This document shows positions 46,735-59,835 of a stretch of DNA of 64,000 nt, one piece after another. The number at the start of each line of letters is the position of its first letter. Positions within the stretch are counted from its first letter, which is position 1. The translations under genes were made by a program, and so were the position numbers. The notes under the pieces are model-generated. The model saw only the letters and a list, made by a program, of their open reading frames with translations. It was not told the DNA's origin and searched no databases. Location: contig NC_092345.1 in the NCBI RefSeq assembly GCF_963676685.1, positions 48,381,838 through 48,445,837 of the forward strand. Reading direction: 5' to 3'. This DNA is from Mytilus edulis. Its lineage: Eukaryota; Mollusca; Bivalvia; Mytilida; Mytilidae.

Positions 46735-46835
46735 GCTTACGGTGACCTATAGTTGTTAATTTCTGTGTCATTTTGGTCTCTTGTGGGGAGTTGTCTCATT
46801 GGCAATCATACCACAACTTACTACTGCTTTTCTGT
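46735..46835 (-). repeat. Front fragment of mussel repeat R1
   Basis: 'gtgacctatagttgttaatt', 'tgtgtcattttggtctcttg' and 'gttgtctcattggcaatcat' are the inverse of the R1 front. Confidence 0.8.
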
Positions 46836-46857
46836 CCTATTTGTTTGTTCCGGAACA

Positions 46858-47160
46858 TCACTAGTAGCACGATTTCAGTCTGAAACGGTCATTTTGGTCT
46901 GATCGTATCTTAATTGACTGGATTTACCGCTAGAGGAAAACGTCAAGATTTGTCAGTTCGTTAAGTCTCCATTCGGATCGATAGTCTCATTAGGTAAATT
47001 AGTCCCGTTAAGGCATGTCAAGATATTTAAGACTGTATCTTCTAGCGAGCTGTTTAGATCCGTTAAGACCGTGTCAGACCAAAACAGACCATGGATACAA
47101 ACTGACATCAAGATGTTGTCAGATCGTGTCCAGTCGTGTTCAGATTTTAATAATTTGGAC
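46858..47160 (+). repeat. Repeat K, copy 1
   Basis: Matches the reverse complement of 62275-62552 through 'actagtagcacgatttcagt', 'gaaacggtcattttggtctg', 'gactggatttaccgctaga' and 'gaccgtgtcagaccaaaaca'. Its two ends resemble each other in inverse ('ggtcattttggtctga' and 'tcagaccaaaacagacc'), so it may be a short TIR element. The 69-codon ORF on - is part of it. Confidence 0.75.
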
Positions 47161-47169
47161 ACAAAACGA

Positions 47170-48540
47170 GTGAAACTTTCCCATTATTTATCAGGGGTTG
47201 CTCCCCTTTCAAGAATAAAATAAAACTGTGAAAGAAGACGATTTTTTAACTGAAAGTCTACCACGTCCCCTTAATCATGTTATTTAAATAAAACAAATAT
47301 TCAATTTGAATTCTAACTTCTTCCTATTTAATTATTTAACACTGTTTTATAATTATATAAATAAAAAAAGTAGCTCAAAGTCATATATATACTGCTGCAC
47401 AAATCGCCGCGAATTGACTAAAAAAAAATCAACAGATTGCCGAAATAATATTTGATTATTGAATATAAGCACTTGAACCTTTATATTTAATGGTTTACAA
47501 GTGATTGCAATACGTTTTATATGCAATTACAGACTGCCGTACGTGGTGAAGAATTTGTCATTCATTTTTACACCCTTATTTAATAATAACGGATGTCGGC
47601 CGTGAACACTTGAAAACGTGATCTTAATATGTTAAATTAAATTTAAGATGTAACTATTTTTAAATATTGTAAATGAATGCATTATCATTTATCTTTTTAT
47701 GTTACCTATATAAATTGCATTTGAGTAAATTTGAGGAAGGGAAAAAAATATATAGATATAACGCTGTCTTTTATCGTTTTCCGTTTATTGTCATGACATT
47801 GTCCGTTAACTTTATTTTTGCCAGACTCATGCGTTTGACTTTCCATCTTTATTTTTTAATGTGTCTATAATTCGAGGGCCTTTTGTAAAAAAAACTACAT
47901 ACCAGAAGCCTTCGTTAAAAAATAAAGTTTGAATATTATAGCAGAAAAAGGCTTATAAATTCATTCAAATTAATATTTGAAATAGGATAAATAATCAAGA
48001 AAATGTTTATAAATACGTCAGACACTGTACTTAAAGTACATTTAAAGACCAGGTTACATATATATTACATGCATACAGCATAATAAAGCTGGTTTAATTT
48101 GAATGACTATCCATTAGGGACATTTTTCGACGATAATTAATCAAATCTGACAAGTTTAATTAAAAACGGAAAATAATTCTTCGCCCGTAAACGATTTAAC
48201 GTTACCGTACCCTCTTTATTTTTGTTGCATTCATGTCGCACACATGTGTGTCGGCAGTGTCAGCGCTTCTAATAGCTAACTTATTTTACACAAAATCGTT
48301 GACATGGTAGAAGGAAACTATAGTACAATATAAGCTGAGCTGGAAATTGCAATTGGTGAGTAGAAATGAATATTTTAATACATGTCTATCAGAATAATCA
48401 TTGATCATGGATCATCACCCAAGAGTTTGAAGGAAAAATGTTCACATTTGTTAAATTTGTGCATACAGGTATGAATCGACGTTCCAATACTCCACACTCT
48501 TGGATAGTAGCCTGTTCAAAGGCAAAGTAAGAATTTGGGC
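47170..48540. other. Non-repetitive AT-rich stretch, possible untranslated exon at its end
   Basis: No coding sequence is recognised. A slightly GC-richer patch at 48180-48300 precedes a good donor, attg|gtgagt, at 48355. It could be a first exon of a transcript running rightward, but no matching coding exon was found. Confidence 0.25.
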
Positions 48541-48559
48541 TTGTTAAAAAATTGTTCCT

Positions 48560-48690
48560 GTGATTGGACCCCCCCCCCCTTTTTCATGTTTTTTGAAAGA
48601 TCAATGCATGATTTAAAAAGTTACATATAAACAAGTATGGTTTAAACCCCCTTTTAAAAATGGCTGGATCCACCCCTGTTTATTGCCTAA
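48560..48690. mobile_element. MITE-like remnant with 'ggatccacccctg' end
   Basis: A C run (48568-48580) and 'gaaagatcaatgcatgattt' are followed by 'ggctggatccacccctg', a variant of the terminal sequence of the MITE at 56724-56880. Confidence 0.5.
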
Positions 48691-48935
48691 CATGCATTGA
48701 CATGTGGGGTATTCACAATGGTATGGTTGTGCGGGATGGCCTATAGGCTATACAACAGTTACAAGACCTAAACCCCTGATCGAGTAATCCTACATATTGT
48801 ATGTTAATGTATTGATAACTGTCACGTCCTAAATTTGCATGAAATATTGGTCACTTTTTTTTATTAACCAATAACCAACCAATCTTCACATGTTACGATG
48901 TAGTCCGAGACATTAGCTTGTCTGGCAAAACAGCC

Positions 48936-49001
48936 GTTTGGACATCAGAGTAATCTCGGACTAGTTACGTTTGGACGTCAGAGTAATCTCGGACTAGTTA
49001 C
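48936..49001 (+). repeat. 33-bp tandem repeat, two copies
   Basis: The unit gtttggac(a/g)tcagagtaa, followed by tctcggactagttac, occurs at 48936-48968 and 48969-49001 with one mismatch. Confidence 0.9.
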
Positions 49002-49009
49002 GACGATGA

Positions 49010-51189
49010 TATACCTATTTATATAGCCACTGGTGGGTGATGTACAATAATTATAATTTGTCACATATGTGTTATGAATACCTTCAACATGTTCAAGGCT
49101 TGGGTTTGTATATATGCAATAACCTCAAAATTGCCCGGGGCAAAAAAAAGAGTATATTGATATTGTGCCCTGACATGCCTGATTCCAAATGATGAGACGG
49201 CATTGCGTCCTTAACAACAATTTTTAACACTTTTCATCTTTTGTGATAAGAAATTTAAGATTTTACCGGGTATGATTCATTATTTTGTTATAAATGATTT
49301 GTTATGCTCTTAATTTTGTAGAACTTAAATATATGTTATAACAAGAAAAAGAAATTATGTTGAAATTTTTATTTTTATCTTTTGTATATTATTCACTGTC
49401 ATGACTGTCATGACTAAATAAAAATTAGATCCCACGCATGCGCGGCATAGTTAAATAAGTGCCCGACACGTTATCATCAGTATGTTGATGGATTATAAAG
49501 AAGAAGAAGAAGAATCTTATAAATACTATTTGCTTTGTCACCATGTCACGTTGGTAGTAATATTCAACAAATTCTATTTCAAAATAAAAAAGTATTATAA
49601 ATTGATCACAACAAGTATAGTGCTATAGCATCTATTAGACAGTAACCCTTCAATGAAGTATACACCTAAGAAAACATTGATGTAGAAAGAGAGAACATTT
49701 TGTTTTAGAAATAGAACCTCAAAAAAGGGTTTTATTCTTCTTCTCATAAGGGACTTATCAATTAAATTGTATAAGTCATAAATTCATTTCTTTACATCAT
49801 TAAACTTTGTTGTCAAGCAACTTATGATTGCTAGTTTTTCTTGTAGATAAATACAAGTTTATATATAATAAATACTTTATTCTTAATGTATATTTTTTTT
49901 GTAGATAAGATATCACATTGGTTTGAGCATGATTCCCAGCCAGATTATGAAGCGGCATATATCATGTATATCAATGTATATATAGGAAATATATAGTGTC
50001 ACTAAGTTACTCTCATATGGTACCTCATTTGTACCTGTAGCTATAAATTGTGAAATGGTGGATTCATTCATAATTTTGTGTTACTTATTGGTTTGGAAAT
50101 AACGTTGATAGAGCTAACAGCATTATGTCATGATGTACAGTTGATGGGATGATCTGATTGGACAAAAAGAGAATTGTGAATTGAACAAATAGCAAACTTA
50201 CAATTCATAGAAAAAATGTAGGAAATACAATGTACTACATTACTTGGTGACAGAGCATACCTTTGATATATATATATATATTTGAAATAAGTAATATTAA
50301 CAATTTGAAATAAAGAGAATTTAAAGTTTTCTAGGAATATTAGTAGTGCATCATATCTTAATTCCATGATTATCTTGGATAGTTATATCATTAAGAATAG
50401 AAAATTGGAATAATGGAAATTTCTAGTTTCAGTGAATATATATCAATCATTGTCAATACTAAAAGTGCAGCATCATGATCATACATCATCTGATTCACCT
50501 TGGATAATTATTCATTTGAAATAAGAATTTGGATATAATAAGAGTTTCTATGCTGCCATTGCTATTGTTGGCTACATGTACCACCAGGAAGTGTTAAACC
50601 TCCTTTACTTTCCATGAGGGTCTGTCACGGTCCATCACTATTGGTTAGTGTCATATATATGCATGATGATGGAAGTTTTTACCAACCTAGACAAGCTTTA
50701 CAGCCCTGGCATGGTTGTTGGTTAGAGTCAAATGACAGCTTGCTGTATAGTTATAATAGTCTGAATGTATCTACATGTATTTTAATAATCTTCTAAATTA
50801 CTGTTCATTCTGAAACTGGCATTTTATAATAGTAGTCAAACATATTAAACAATACATGTACTTCAAAGTATCATTTTATTTTGTCTCGCCTTACACAAAA
50901 GTCATGAAAGTTGGTTGTATACAAGAAATTTGTATTACAGTCTTGGGGTGATGATGTAAGCTATTTTATAGAGCTTTACATTTTAAAAGCTAAAAGAGCT
51001 GGATGTTTCTTGTCTTGTATTCAGATGCTAGTAGCTAATTAATATGTTATGATGTTTCAGTTTGCCATTATATGTACATTGCACCTGACCCCATTTTCAT
51101 GGTTCAATGACTGCATGTAAAATATACTGTTACTTAATCAATGAAATGCTCTCTTATACTGTATATATTTTATACATGTACATGTATAT
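49010..51189. other. No gene recognised
   Basis: AT-rich DNA with a short (ta)n tract near 50265-50280. A polypyrimidine-rich acceptor (tttttttgtag at about 49895-49905) is visible, but no ORF follows it. Confidence 0.35.
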
Positions 51190-51194
51190 GTAAT

Positions 51195-51852
51195 CAGTCA
51201 GAGCTCAGACATTAACAAGTCGATTTTTGTTTTCGACTTATAGAAGTCAAAACATGTATTTATCATAAAAATGTGTTTTCAATTTTAGACTTATCTAAGT
51301 CAGAAAATGACAGACTTGTTTAGGTCTATTTATGTTGATGAAAAAACTTAATTTCACTTGGTGGCCAAACTACACCACCTATGACAGCAAAAACCTGTCT
51401 GAGAGTTCACAAGGACTTGAGCTATCTATATTTAATTGTCTAATTGAACATCCTCACTAAACACAGATGTTTCACCTCATTAAGTGTGGTTCCAGGTGGT
51501 TACATTGTAAGGTTAATTAACATTATCTCCGATTTTTTAGACTCTCATTCATATTTTTCTTTAGAAGACAAAGCATTGTCTTTCAATGTTGTCATTATTT
51601 GATTTAGATGCATGACCTCCTTATAAATATGCGTGGGTCTTGAAGTTTACCAATTTTTATCACTTATCGACTTGTAGAAGTCGTTATTTGCAACTTTTTG
51701 ATTCTGGTCAATTATTTCTTGCTTAACAATATTTGACTTATTAAAGTCGTATTTTGTCTTGCATTAAAGGGAGACAAATCCTAAAACTTACAAATTTAGA
51801 CCTCTATGAGTCAAAAGCAGATTCAGACTTATTTATGTCTGAGCTCTGACTG
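51195..51852. mobile_element. Element G: 658-bp TIR element with an internal array of short palindromes
   Basis: The left end CAGTCAGAGCTCAGACAT is the inverse of the right end (51835-51852). The 5-mer gtaat flanks both sides (51190-51194 and 51853-51857) as a target duplication. Inside are at least six imperfect palindromes of the type gacttat-agaagtc, at about 51228, 51286, 51315, 51668, 51727 and 51800. They are clustered in the two outer thirds. There is no ORF. Confidence 0.85.
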
Positions 51853-51955
51853 GTAATTGGATACATTTTATTGTATATGAGTATCTTGAAAGATCTACTT
51901 GTCTATCAGGTTGGGTTGACCTGACCTTGACCTTCATGGATAATTTAAGTGATTA

Positions 51956-52275
51956 ATAAAATTGAGAATGGAAATGGGGAATGTGTCAAAGAGACAACAA
52001 CCCGACCAAATAAAAAACAACAGCAGAGGGTCACCAACAGGTCTTCAATGTAGCGAGAAATTCCCGCACCCGGAGGCGTTCTTCAGCTGGCCCCTTAACA
52101 AATATATACTAGTCCAGTGATAATGAACGCCATACTAATTTCCAAATTGTACACAAGAAACTAAAATTAAAATAATACAAGACCAACAAAGGCCAGAGGC
52201 TCCTGACTTGGGACAGGCGCAAAAATGCGGCGGGGTTAAACATGTTTGTGAGATCTCAACCCTTATTTCAGTTTG
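51956..52275 (+). repeat. Mussel repeat C, full copy
   Basis: 'aatggaaatggggaatgtgt', 'gacaacaacccgaccaaata', 'tcttcagctggccccttaac' and 'ggacaggcgcaaaaatgcgg'. A second front fragment follows at 52319-52410 ('ggaaatggggaatgtgccaa'). Confidence 0.85.
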
Positions 52276-52410
52276 ATACAATGTTAACATGGTTAGGTTT
52301 GTTTCTCAGTTTATACTTCCTAATAAAATTGACACTGGAAATGGGGAATGTGCCAAAAAAGACAACAACCCAACTTCAGAGCAGACAATAGCCGAAGGTC
52401 ATCAATGTTT

Positions 52411-55400
52411 CTCATAAGCTATAAGCTACATTGTACATGTATAGGATCACTACTTTTGGCATAATTATGGAATAAATGTAAGTTGTACATGTTTGACATT
52501 TTTGAATGGCTTATTTCATCTGACAATGACACCATTTTCATGGTTTTTATGTTTAGTCTTTTTCTCTGTTTCTATGGTTACTATAAACGTTTAACCATAA
52601 ATTTGGGGTATGGAAGAACTGTGAAATTCAAAAATTCATGTAATTCATGAAATTATCTGTCATATATCTGTCTGGCATGGTTATTTTGACTGGACTTCAT
52701 TTTAATGGATTATTGATAATGTAAAGTTTATGTGATACTTATAGACTAGTAAAATCTTCTTATTACAGAATTTCAATAAAAAGATCATGAATAAGGCCAC
52801 ATTTAAAAGAATGTCTGTTTCCCATCCCAGGGGGCTTATTTTTTACCTGGGTCTGGGGAGGGGAAACAAACAATTTTTATTTTGGCCTAAGGAGATATGG
52901 TGAGACGAGTATCAACCATTTAAATCATGTAGACCAAGTGATTTACTTGTTAGTCACTATATAATAGGTCACTGCACACCCTTCAACAATGACCAAAAAC
53001 TAAAACTTTATAATGAGCACCCTATAAAAGGTTCAGCCTGTAATGAGGCATCTGACACAGTTAATGAATAATATTCAGACGAGAAACCCAACAGTGATGA
53101 CAATTTGATTTATTATACCATACCCTCCCCCCTCCCTTGAAGTTAAATGTCTAATCCCTTGGTGTACTGATATGAATAGTATTTTACTGGAAATGTTTCG
53201 GAAAATAGATATTGATGCTAACGTAAATATTTTATCCAATAAAAAGACAGGAAATAAGTCGGTGAACCAAAAAGTTCAAATCTAATTGAAAATTAAAGTG
53301 CCCATGAACTCACTGATCATGCATGAGTGATTCTATTCATAAAAAGTGTCCGTGTAACAATTAAAAAGAGTCTGTGTATCATCGAAAAAGAGTCTGTGTA
53401 ACACCCCTTAATGTACTGTTTTTCTATAGCTCTGCAGGGGTAGGGTCAAAGTCGTTCAAAGGTCACTGTACGGCCTTTAACAATGAGCAAAATCCATACA
53501 GCATTCTAGTACGGCATACGTTTTACCTCAGCGAACTCTCTGTCTTGGTGATGTATCAATCATTTGCTTCAGGTTGATCCATTTCGCATCTCGTCATGAA
53601 TATGCGTGATATATTTGCCACTGGACATTAAGGGAGTAATCAATTTATCAGTTTCATTTAGTGATGCATGCTAATTATATATAGTTCTCAAATGATAATT
53701 GTCTAAAACTGTTTCCATTTTTGTGTATTTTATTTTTTAGCGTAAATTTTAGAATTTCTTTCCGAATCTTTCTCTTTGCATTTATTTGTTTGTAAACATT
53801 TAATAAAGTAGTCCATGTCAGGGGTTAGATTGTATACAGCCAATCTAGGACAAGGGCAGTAGAACAGAAAACAGTCTCCATTGTATACATACATATGCAT
53901 TTATGTTGAAGCGTAAAACAACGACATGTAGTTGAGCTCGTTTTGGTGAATCAATTACTGTCAAATTTTTATATATATATATATCTGGTAAAGTTGTCAT
54001 AAAAGCAAACACGGACGAAAAAGTTGGCAACAATTTATAATAAGACTAAACTTATTTTGGCCGTTTCGTTTCTTCTAAAGTGTTAAATTCAACCATGCGA
54101 CTGGCTTACTTGGAGATTCAGGTGACCTTTTTCGTTTTTTAGAAATTTCAATCAAAGTTCGTATATCCCTTCAACGATTTATTCATTTTTTTTTTAACGT
54201 ATAGATAGCGCGAAACTCTCACTACACCATGCATAGACTTTTTTTTCGACCAAATGCGGCTGCTTATTTATACAACCGAACAACCAAACGTCCGCACCCA
54301 ATTTTAGCAAAGATATACTATAGAACGGGAGATGTGAATATTTCTATACCCAATCCATCATTTGGTTTTGAAAACAATTTTAAAGGTATACATTAATACG
54401 ACATCAACCCAACGACACATATCAATCAAAACATTAAGAGTCAACACACAGATTTTTGTTATAGAAAGAAACCTATACAGAATAAAAAGCCTAAACCGCA
54501 ACAAGACTAAATAATACGGGAGCAGTGATTTTTTTTAGACAAAAATGCAAGTGTTCCGTAGAAATATTTCACGTACCATTTTTTTTTTATTTCGATCGTT
54601 GAAAATTATAGCAGGTGTGATATAAATCAGTAGATTAAGGACAAAACTATAATATGGAAATATAATATGAAAATTAAGCCTGCTTTGTACTAGACCGACA
54701 CACTGAGATGGATTTTTAACGTGTAAGTTCACAAGCTAACAGTTCGAAAGAAAGAAAAAAACTCTTTGTTAGACCCGTTTGGGATTCGGACTAAAGTCCT
54801 CTCGCTGTCGAGGTGAACTTATTCTCACGAGACCAACCAGGAGAGAGGTCGCATAGTCATACCAAAAACTCGAGCATAATAAACAATACAGTTTAACAGA
54901 ATTATCACCGTTACTAATGCGATTTTAAAGTCATGATCTTATCTAAATTAGATACCGTTATGTGATGTTGGTATCTACACGTATGAATAGAGATGGCCGA
55001 CATCAGAGTAGATTGAGAGGACCATCGCTCTCTGCAAATTGAAAACTCTTCCTCAATGATGTTAGTGGTCCCATTGTAGCGAGCTGTTGCAAGGCTAAAT
55101 TTCTATCCTTATTAAATCTTCTCTCATTATTCAGTGGTATTTCAAGTTTACTTTTAATCTTATTGTCGAACGACTATTTGAAGTGCTTCTCGTTATGAAC
55201 ACGAATGAAATATTTGCCACTGGAGGTGACTGAGGCAAACAACAATGAATCACCATCACTAAAATATAAGTATTTGTTCTCACAAAATACTTTGTAATTA
55301 ATTAGAAGAATGATGACAATTTCTCATCTATTCACGTTTTGATCGAGCCGCTTCAACCTCAAATCTTGCTGCAATTGTTTTACATTTAGGCTACTAGTAT

Positions 55401-56720
55401 TAAATACTATTGTATTCATTGAAGGTTTACATGCGTAGTTTTTTTTATTCAAAAGAATAAATTAATATTTATAAATAAATTGGACTGAACAAACAACACC
55501 AATTATTTCCCATTTGCATGTAACGCAGTTTAGAAAAATAAAAGATTTGATTTTTTTTTAGATTAGCACACATGCAACGCATCCCCACTTAGGAGTCCTC
55601 CAAAAAGGTAAAATTTACCTGTAACGGAACATGTATGTCTGGTGTATGTATATCACTCGTTCCATCTACAATATACGGAAATGACACGACCGGGTATTGT
55701 AAAGCTTTGAGGGACTTTTAATGTCAAATTCATATCCCTGGGCGAAGAAATTACCAAGTTTGGAAAACACCGTGTGTACACTGACTTAAATAATGTATAA
55801 AAGTGTTTATGTCTTTCATGCTGTCTAGTCTGAGAATACAAGTTTGAGCAGTTTTTGAAGGTAAAAAATAAAGGTTTAATAATATTGCAAAAGTCTGTGA
55901 ATAATTGAAAATAGGACGTTCCGGAAAACACAAGTCGCTATATTAAATGCTTGTAAATCTCTGTTACATGTGGTGCGCTTCTATTTAAATACCTTTCTGT
56001 TAATCATAAGAAAGTGTAAAAACAGTTATTGAAATCCGACTGAAAAAAGGGAAAACGAATAGTGACTATCTAACTTATTTTTCAAATATCGAATACACAA
56101 ATAAATCTCTAACCATCCACGCTTACAATTTGTTTTTACTGACAGGTGTCTGCTGGCATTCGATTGGATATCAGTTTTATGTAGGCGTAACAATTCATCC
56201 CATTTATCCAATCAGCTGTCTTGTGTGCGATCTCATACGGTTCACACTAGGGTTCACATAGTCTAGTTTTTTATAATGATAGCGATAAAAATTATTCGTG
56301 CAGAATATACATCGTGACACTATAAAACAAAAATATCCTGTCCAAAAATGACTTACGAGACACCATATTAACCAAATAACTATTTAAAAACTAAGACAGC
56401 ATACATATAAAATATTATCATTCATAACAATTACTATTTAAAAGGGAAATATTATACTATTAGTATCATGGTCCCAGCATTTTAACAAATTTATCAAAAC
56501 AGGACGTTGTTGCAATGGTGTGACTGGGACTTTACGGTGCGTCTAAAAATAACCTAGGCCGCCTCGGTGCACTATAAGCTCTCGAAACTGCACTAAGACC
56601 ATGATGAAACACTATAGCGAACTTTCTATACTAATGAAATGTCCATGTGTGGAAAAAAGATCTTACTATACACTGTACGGACATTTAGACTTATTCACTA
56701 GCTGTGATATACAGTAGAAG
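52411..56720. other. Long stretch without a recognisable gene
   Basis: Contains a degraded R1 fragment around 52960-53110 and 53455-53510 ('ggtcactgtacggcctttaa', 'acaatgagcaaaatccatac'). A tRNA-like sequence near 54765-54845 was rejected. The remainder is AT-rich non-coding-looking DNA. ORFs up to 92 codons (for example 55653-55931 on -) have no recognisable domains. Confidence 0.35.
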
Positions 56721-56723
56721 ATC

Positions 56724-56880
56724 AGGGGCGGATGCAGGAATTTTCGAAAGGGGGGGTGCTAACCCAGGGCAAAGGGGGGGTGCAGGGGGTACAAAACATA
56801 TGTCCCGATACAAATGCATTGATCGGCAAAAATAAAGGGGGGGTGCGCACCCCCGGAACCCCCCCCTGGATCCGCCACTG
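56724..56880. mobile_element. Short MITE with G- and C-rich inverted ends
   Basis: The left end CAGGGGCGGATGCAGGAATT is the inverse of the right end, which reads cctggatccgccactg. G-runs of seven on the left face C-runs of seven on the right. The centre has 'caaatgcattgatcg'. The 5-mer aagat lies on both sides. This design (CAGnGGCGGATCCAG) is widespread in animal genomes and typical of hAT-like non-autonomous elements; the assignment to hAT is inference. Confidence 0.8.
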
Positions 56881-57334
56881 AAGATTTAGCAAGGATAGCA
56901 AGGATACAAAAATTACGATATTAATAACGCTAAAAATTAAAAGGAAAGTGTACGCTATGTCGCCCGGAATCCGACACTGACCTAGCAAATTACGACATAA
57001 TTAAACCATTAGCAACTTTGTAAAAAAATATATAGAAAAAATGTCTTTTCTTTTCCTTAAACTGGGAATATTATGATAATCAGATAAAGGTAATGTCTGT
57101 CAAAAAACGTATTTTACGAAATAATTGAAATCGGATTTAGATTAGATTTGTGATCGTTGGAATTTAAATAATCTATCTCTTTATAATTACCGAAAGCTAT
57201 TTCAAAGCTAGTGAACATGTAGACGAACCAGTGGACATAGACGGACTGGTAAACATGTAAACAGACGGGCGAATGTGACAGACTTATTGACAAACATTCA
57301 CATATAGACAGACCTGCAGTTGGGAATGTAGGAA

Positions 57335-57525
57335 GACCAGGAGAAACGCTAAGGTACGCTTTACGCACACCCAATACACGCTTTAAGCTCGTTGTGCACA
57401 CGATACAGATATGATTGACAGGTTGAATGCATCAAAATTACTAGCGTTTTGGTAGCGTGCATGATTTTTTTTACCTCGGCCGACGTACGTCGGATCTATA
57501 CGTTGATGTGTGAAGCCGGTATTAC
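57335..57525 (-). repeat. Partial copy of element B
   Basis: The inverse of 6421-6560: 'acacccaatacacgctttaa', 'atatgattgacaggttgaat' and a terminal 'gatgtgtgaagccgg'. The opposite end was not found. Confidence 0.7.
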
Positions 57526-59394
57526 ATTATTTAAACCACTAAACAGGCAATGTCAGTTTCTAATTCTTATGCACAACAAAAGTAATATAAGACAATACAT
57601 CTTTATTAAACAATTATCTAATATATATATAATGCCAAACAAGCATTTGGGTTTACGATTGCATTTCTTTTTTTAAAGAAAGCAACTTGTCTTATTTTTG
57701 TTTATGAATTGTGTTGTTAGTACTGGTCCGGGAACACAATTATCCCCCTTCAATTTTCGTTGTCAATTTTCGTTCACAAATATAGTTCCCTTTAATTTCA
57801 GTATATTTTTTCTTAAATTTTTTTTTGCCTTTCCTTTGAATTTTTCCCCATTTTTTTGCTATAATGTGAATGTAAGGTCATCTAAGAGAATTTCTGTAAA
57901 ATTTCTTTTTGATATTTTGAGCAGAAATGAGTATATTTGTTAGGTAAACATAGGTGGGATTTCCCCTTTTCGGAAGCTCTCTGGCTTAACCCATACTGGT
58001 GTCCTTGTGTTTAGAATTAGAATTTAAAATATTTATAAGACAGATCAGTATCTAAAAAAGAATACTTTAATGAACGAATGAACTTTATTACCTTAAAACT
58101 ACATTTCATAGTAACAGAGAAAATATATATTTACAATTATTAATACCATGCACATTGGTTGAAAAAAAACCTTGATTTAACTTGCATGTAGCTTGCAGGA
58201 CCGATTTACCTGTAACATTTGTAGAAATTTAGATTATTTTTATGTAAGATGACCGATAGTGCTGTCTCAATTCAGAGTCTGAACTTTAAAAAACATGATT
58301 AAGTGTGTATTAATATAGTACATAATAGTATAGAATGTGAAAGCGATTCCTTTGATATAAAATTTGCAGCAATATTCCAGTATAAAATGTCTGTCTATCT
58401 GTAGCTACATCCAACACTTAACATGTCATGATAATTATAATGATATTCGTCACAGATATCTCTTGAGCCGCAGAAATGACAACGTCTGTCTTGAAAGGGG
58501 TTAGTTAGTTATAACTTTATGAAGTTAATCTCTTTTCATGCTTTTGGAGAGTTGTCTCATTGGCAATCAATACCACATCTCGATCTTTTTTTTATTTTTT
58601 TTATATATATAAAGTTAGACTTCAATGCCCCCCCCCCCCCCATTTTTCTTGAAACTCCTCGTAGATTTATAATAGATAGCTTACATATAACATATGTTTT
58701 GATAACTAATAATAAAGATCTTATTTTAGTTTAAAAACTTTACGAATGCCCAGCAAAGATTAAGCGTGTTGCATTCGAAGTGATCAGACTACCGCTAGGC
58801 CATTTCAACTCAAAATATATAAAATATCGTTGCATCGGTAAAACTTTGAATCATTTTTGACAAAACTATTAGAATTTAAGACTGCTCTGCTTTTACAATA
58901 ACTGTTTACTTGTTATCATTTCAATGAATATCGAGTAATATTTGTCGATGGACGGTTGTTGAGTTAATGCACGGTATTGTGATTTTTTTCACAATTGAAT
59001 TTATAGAACCTTTTGTTAAGATTCATTGTCATATGTATCAAATCAAAATAGCTTTCTATTACCAGTTCCTTGGCGTTGCAACACCACTGCATGGTCATCC
59101 AATCAAAAAAGGAAAGTTATAATATTTATTTTATTAATAATATAATCTTTTATTCGTAAGCAATACAACTTACAGAAAATAATTATTACAAATATTCAAT
59201 TACATCAGTGAAACATATTTACATTTAAACAATTAGTCAAATAATCATATAAGTAGGTATACCATTATAACAGTACAGCAGAATAGGATCAAATGGATTT
59301 TTAGCATTAATGAATGAATTTAATTTCGTACCTTCTCAGTCAGAAATAAAAACTTCCCTTTAATTGGTTAGTTCCTTTACATTATGAACAGATA

Positions 59395-59505
59395 CTGGTG
59401 AGAACCCAACCACTTTAAAAGGGGGTCCCAACCGAGCATAAAAAAAGGGGCGAGTTCCAACTGTATATATATGCCCCCTTTCAAATGCATTGATCGTCTA
59501 AAAAG
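59395..59505. mobile_element. MITE remnant adjoining a LINE fragment
   Basis: 'gagaacccaaccactttaaa', 'agggggtcccaaccgagcat' and 'tttcaaatgcattgatcg'. The last block is shared with the MITEs at 48.6 and 56.8 kb. Confidence 0.5.
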
Positions 59506-59700
59506 TTTAAGATTCGACGGTTTTCTCCAACAATATGGTTTGATAAATTTCTTTCGAAGTTCATTATACTTTTCACATACTAAAATAAAATGATATTCAT
59601 CTTCAATTACTTGTTTATCACACCATATTACAAAATCTCGGATATCTCTCAATATTATAAAATCGACAAGTTTCTTTATTCAAACAGTGAACAGACTGAT
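59482..59700 (-). pseudogene. LINE ORF2 C-terminal fragment
   Basis: The - strand reads RDIRDFVIWCDKQVIEDEYH and then FILVCEKYNELRKKFI. The pattern 'C-x-K-x-IEDEYHFxLxC-x2-Y-x2-LR' is the usual C-terminal end of several bivalve LINE ORF2 proteins, after the RT domain. The frame runs into MITE sequence below 59500, so only this end fragment survives. Confidence 0.65.
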
Positions 59701-59835
59701 TTATGCGGTATTTACAAATAAATGGTTTTATAAATATAATTTACAGCATGAACTAAATAAAACTGTTGGGGTCAAATACATCTATGCAACATACATTTAG
59801 GCGAGTCTTCAAAAAAATAGTTCATTTCACTATTA

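Noticed and set aside
54765..54850. tRNA-like sequence on the - strand ('agtccgaatccc' near its end)
   Set aside because: It has a B-box-like stretch, but the 5' and 3' ends do not pair into an acceptor stem and the arms do not fold as a cloverleaf. At best it is a tRNA-derived SINE remnant.
55653..55931. 92-codon ORF on -
   Set aside because: No domain, no coding-like features around it.
57114..57401. 95-codon ORF on - with Ser/Val/Cys-rich repeats
   Set aside because: Arises from a degenerate 'gacagac' low-complexity tract and a fragment of element B.
58740..58805. A-box-like 'tggcctagcggtagtctga' on the - strand
   Set aside because: No B box and no acceptor stem at the right distance, so not called as a tRNA.
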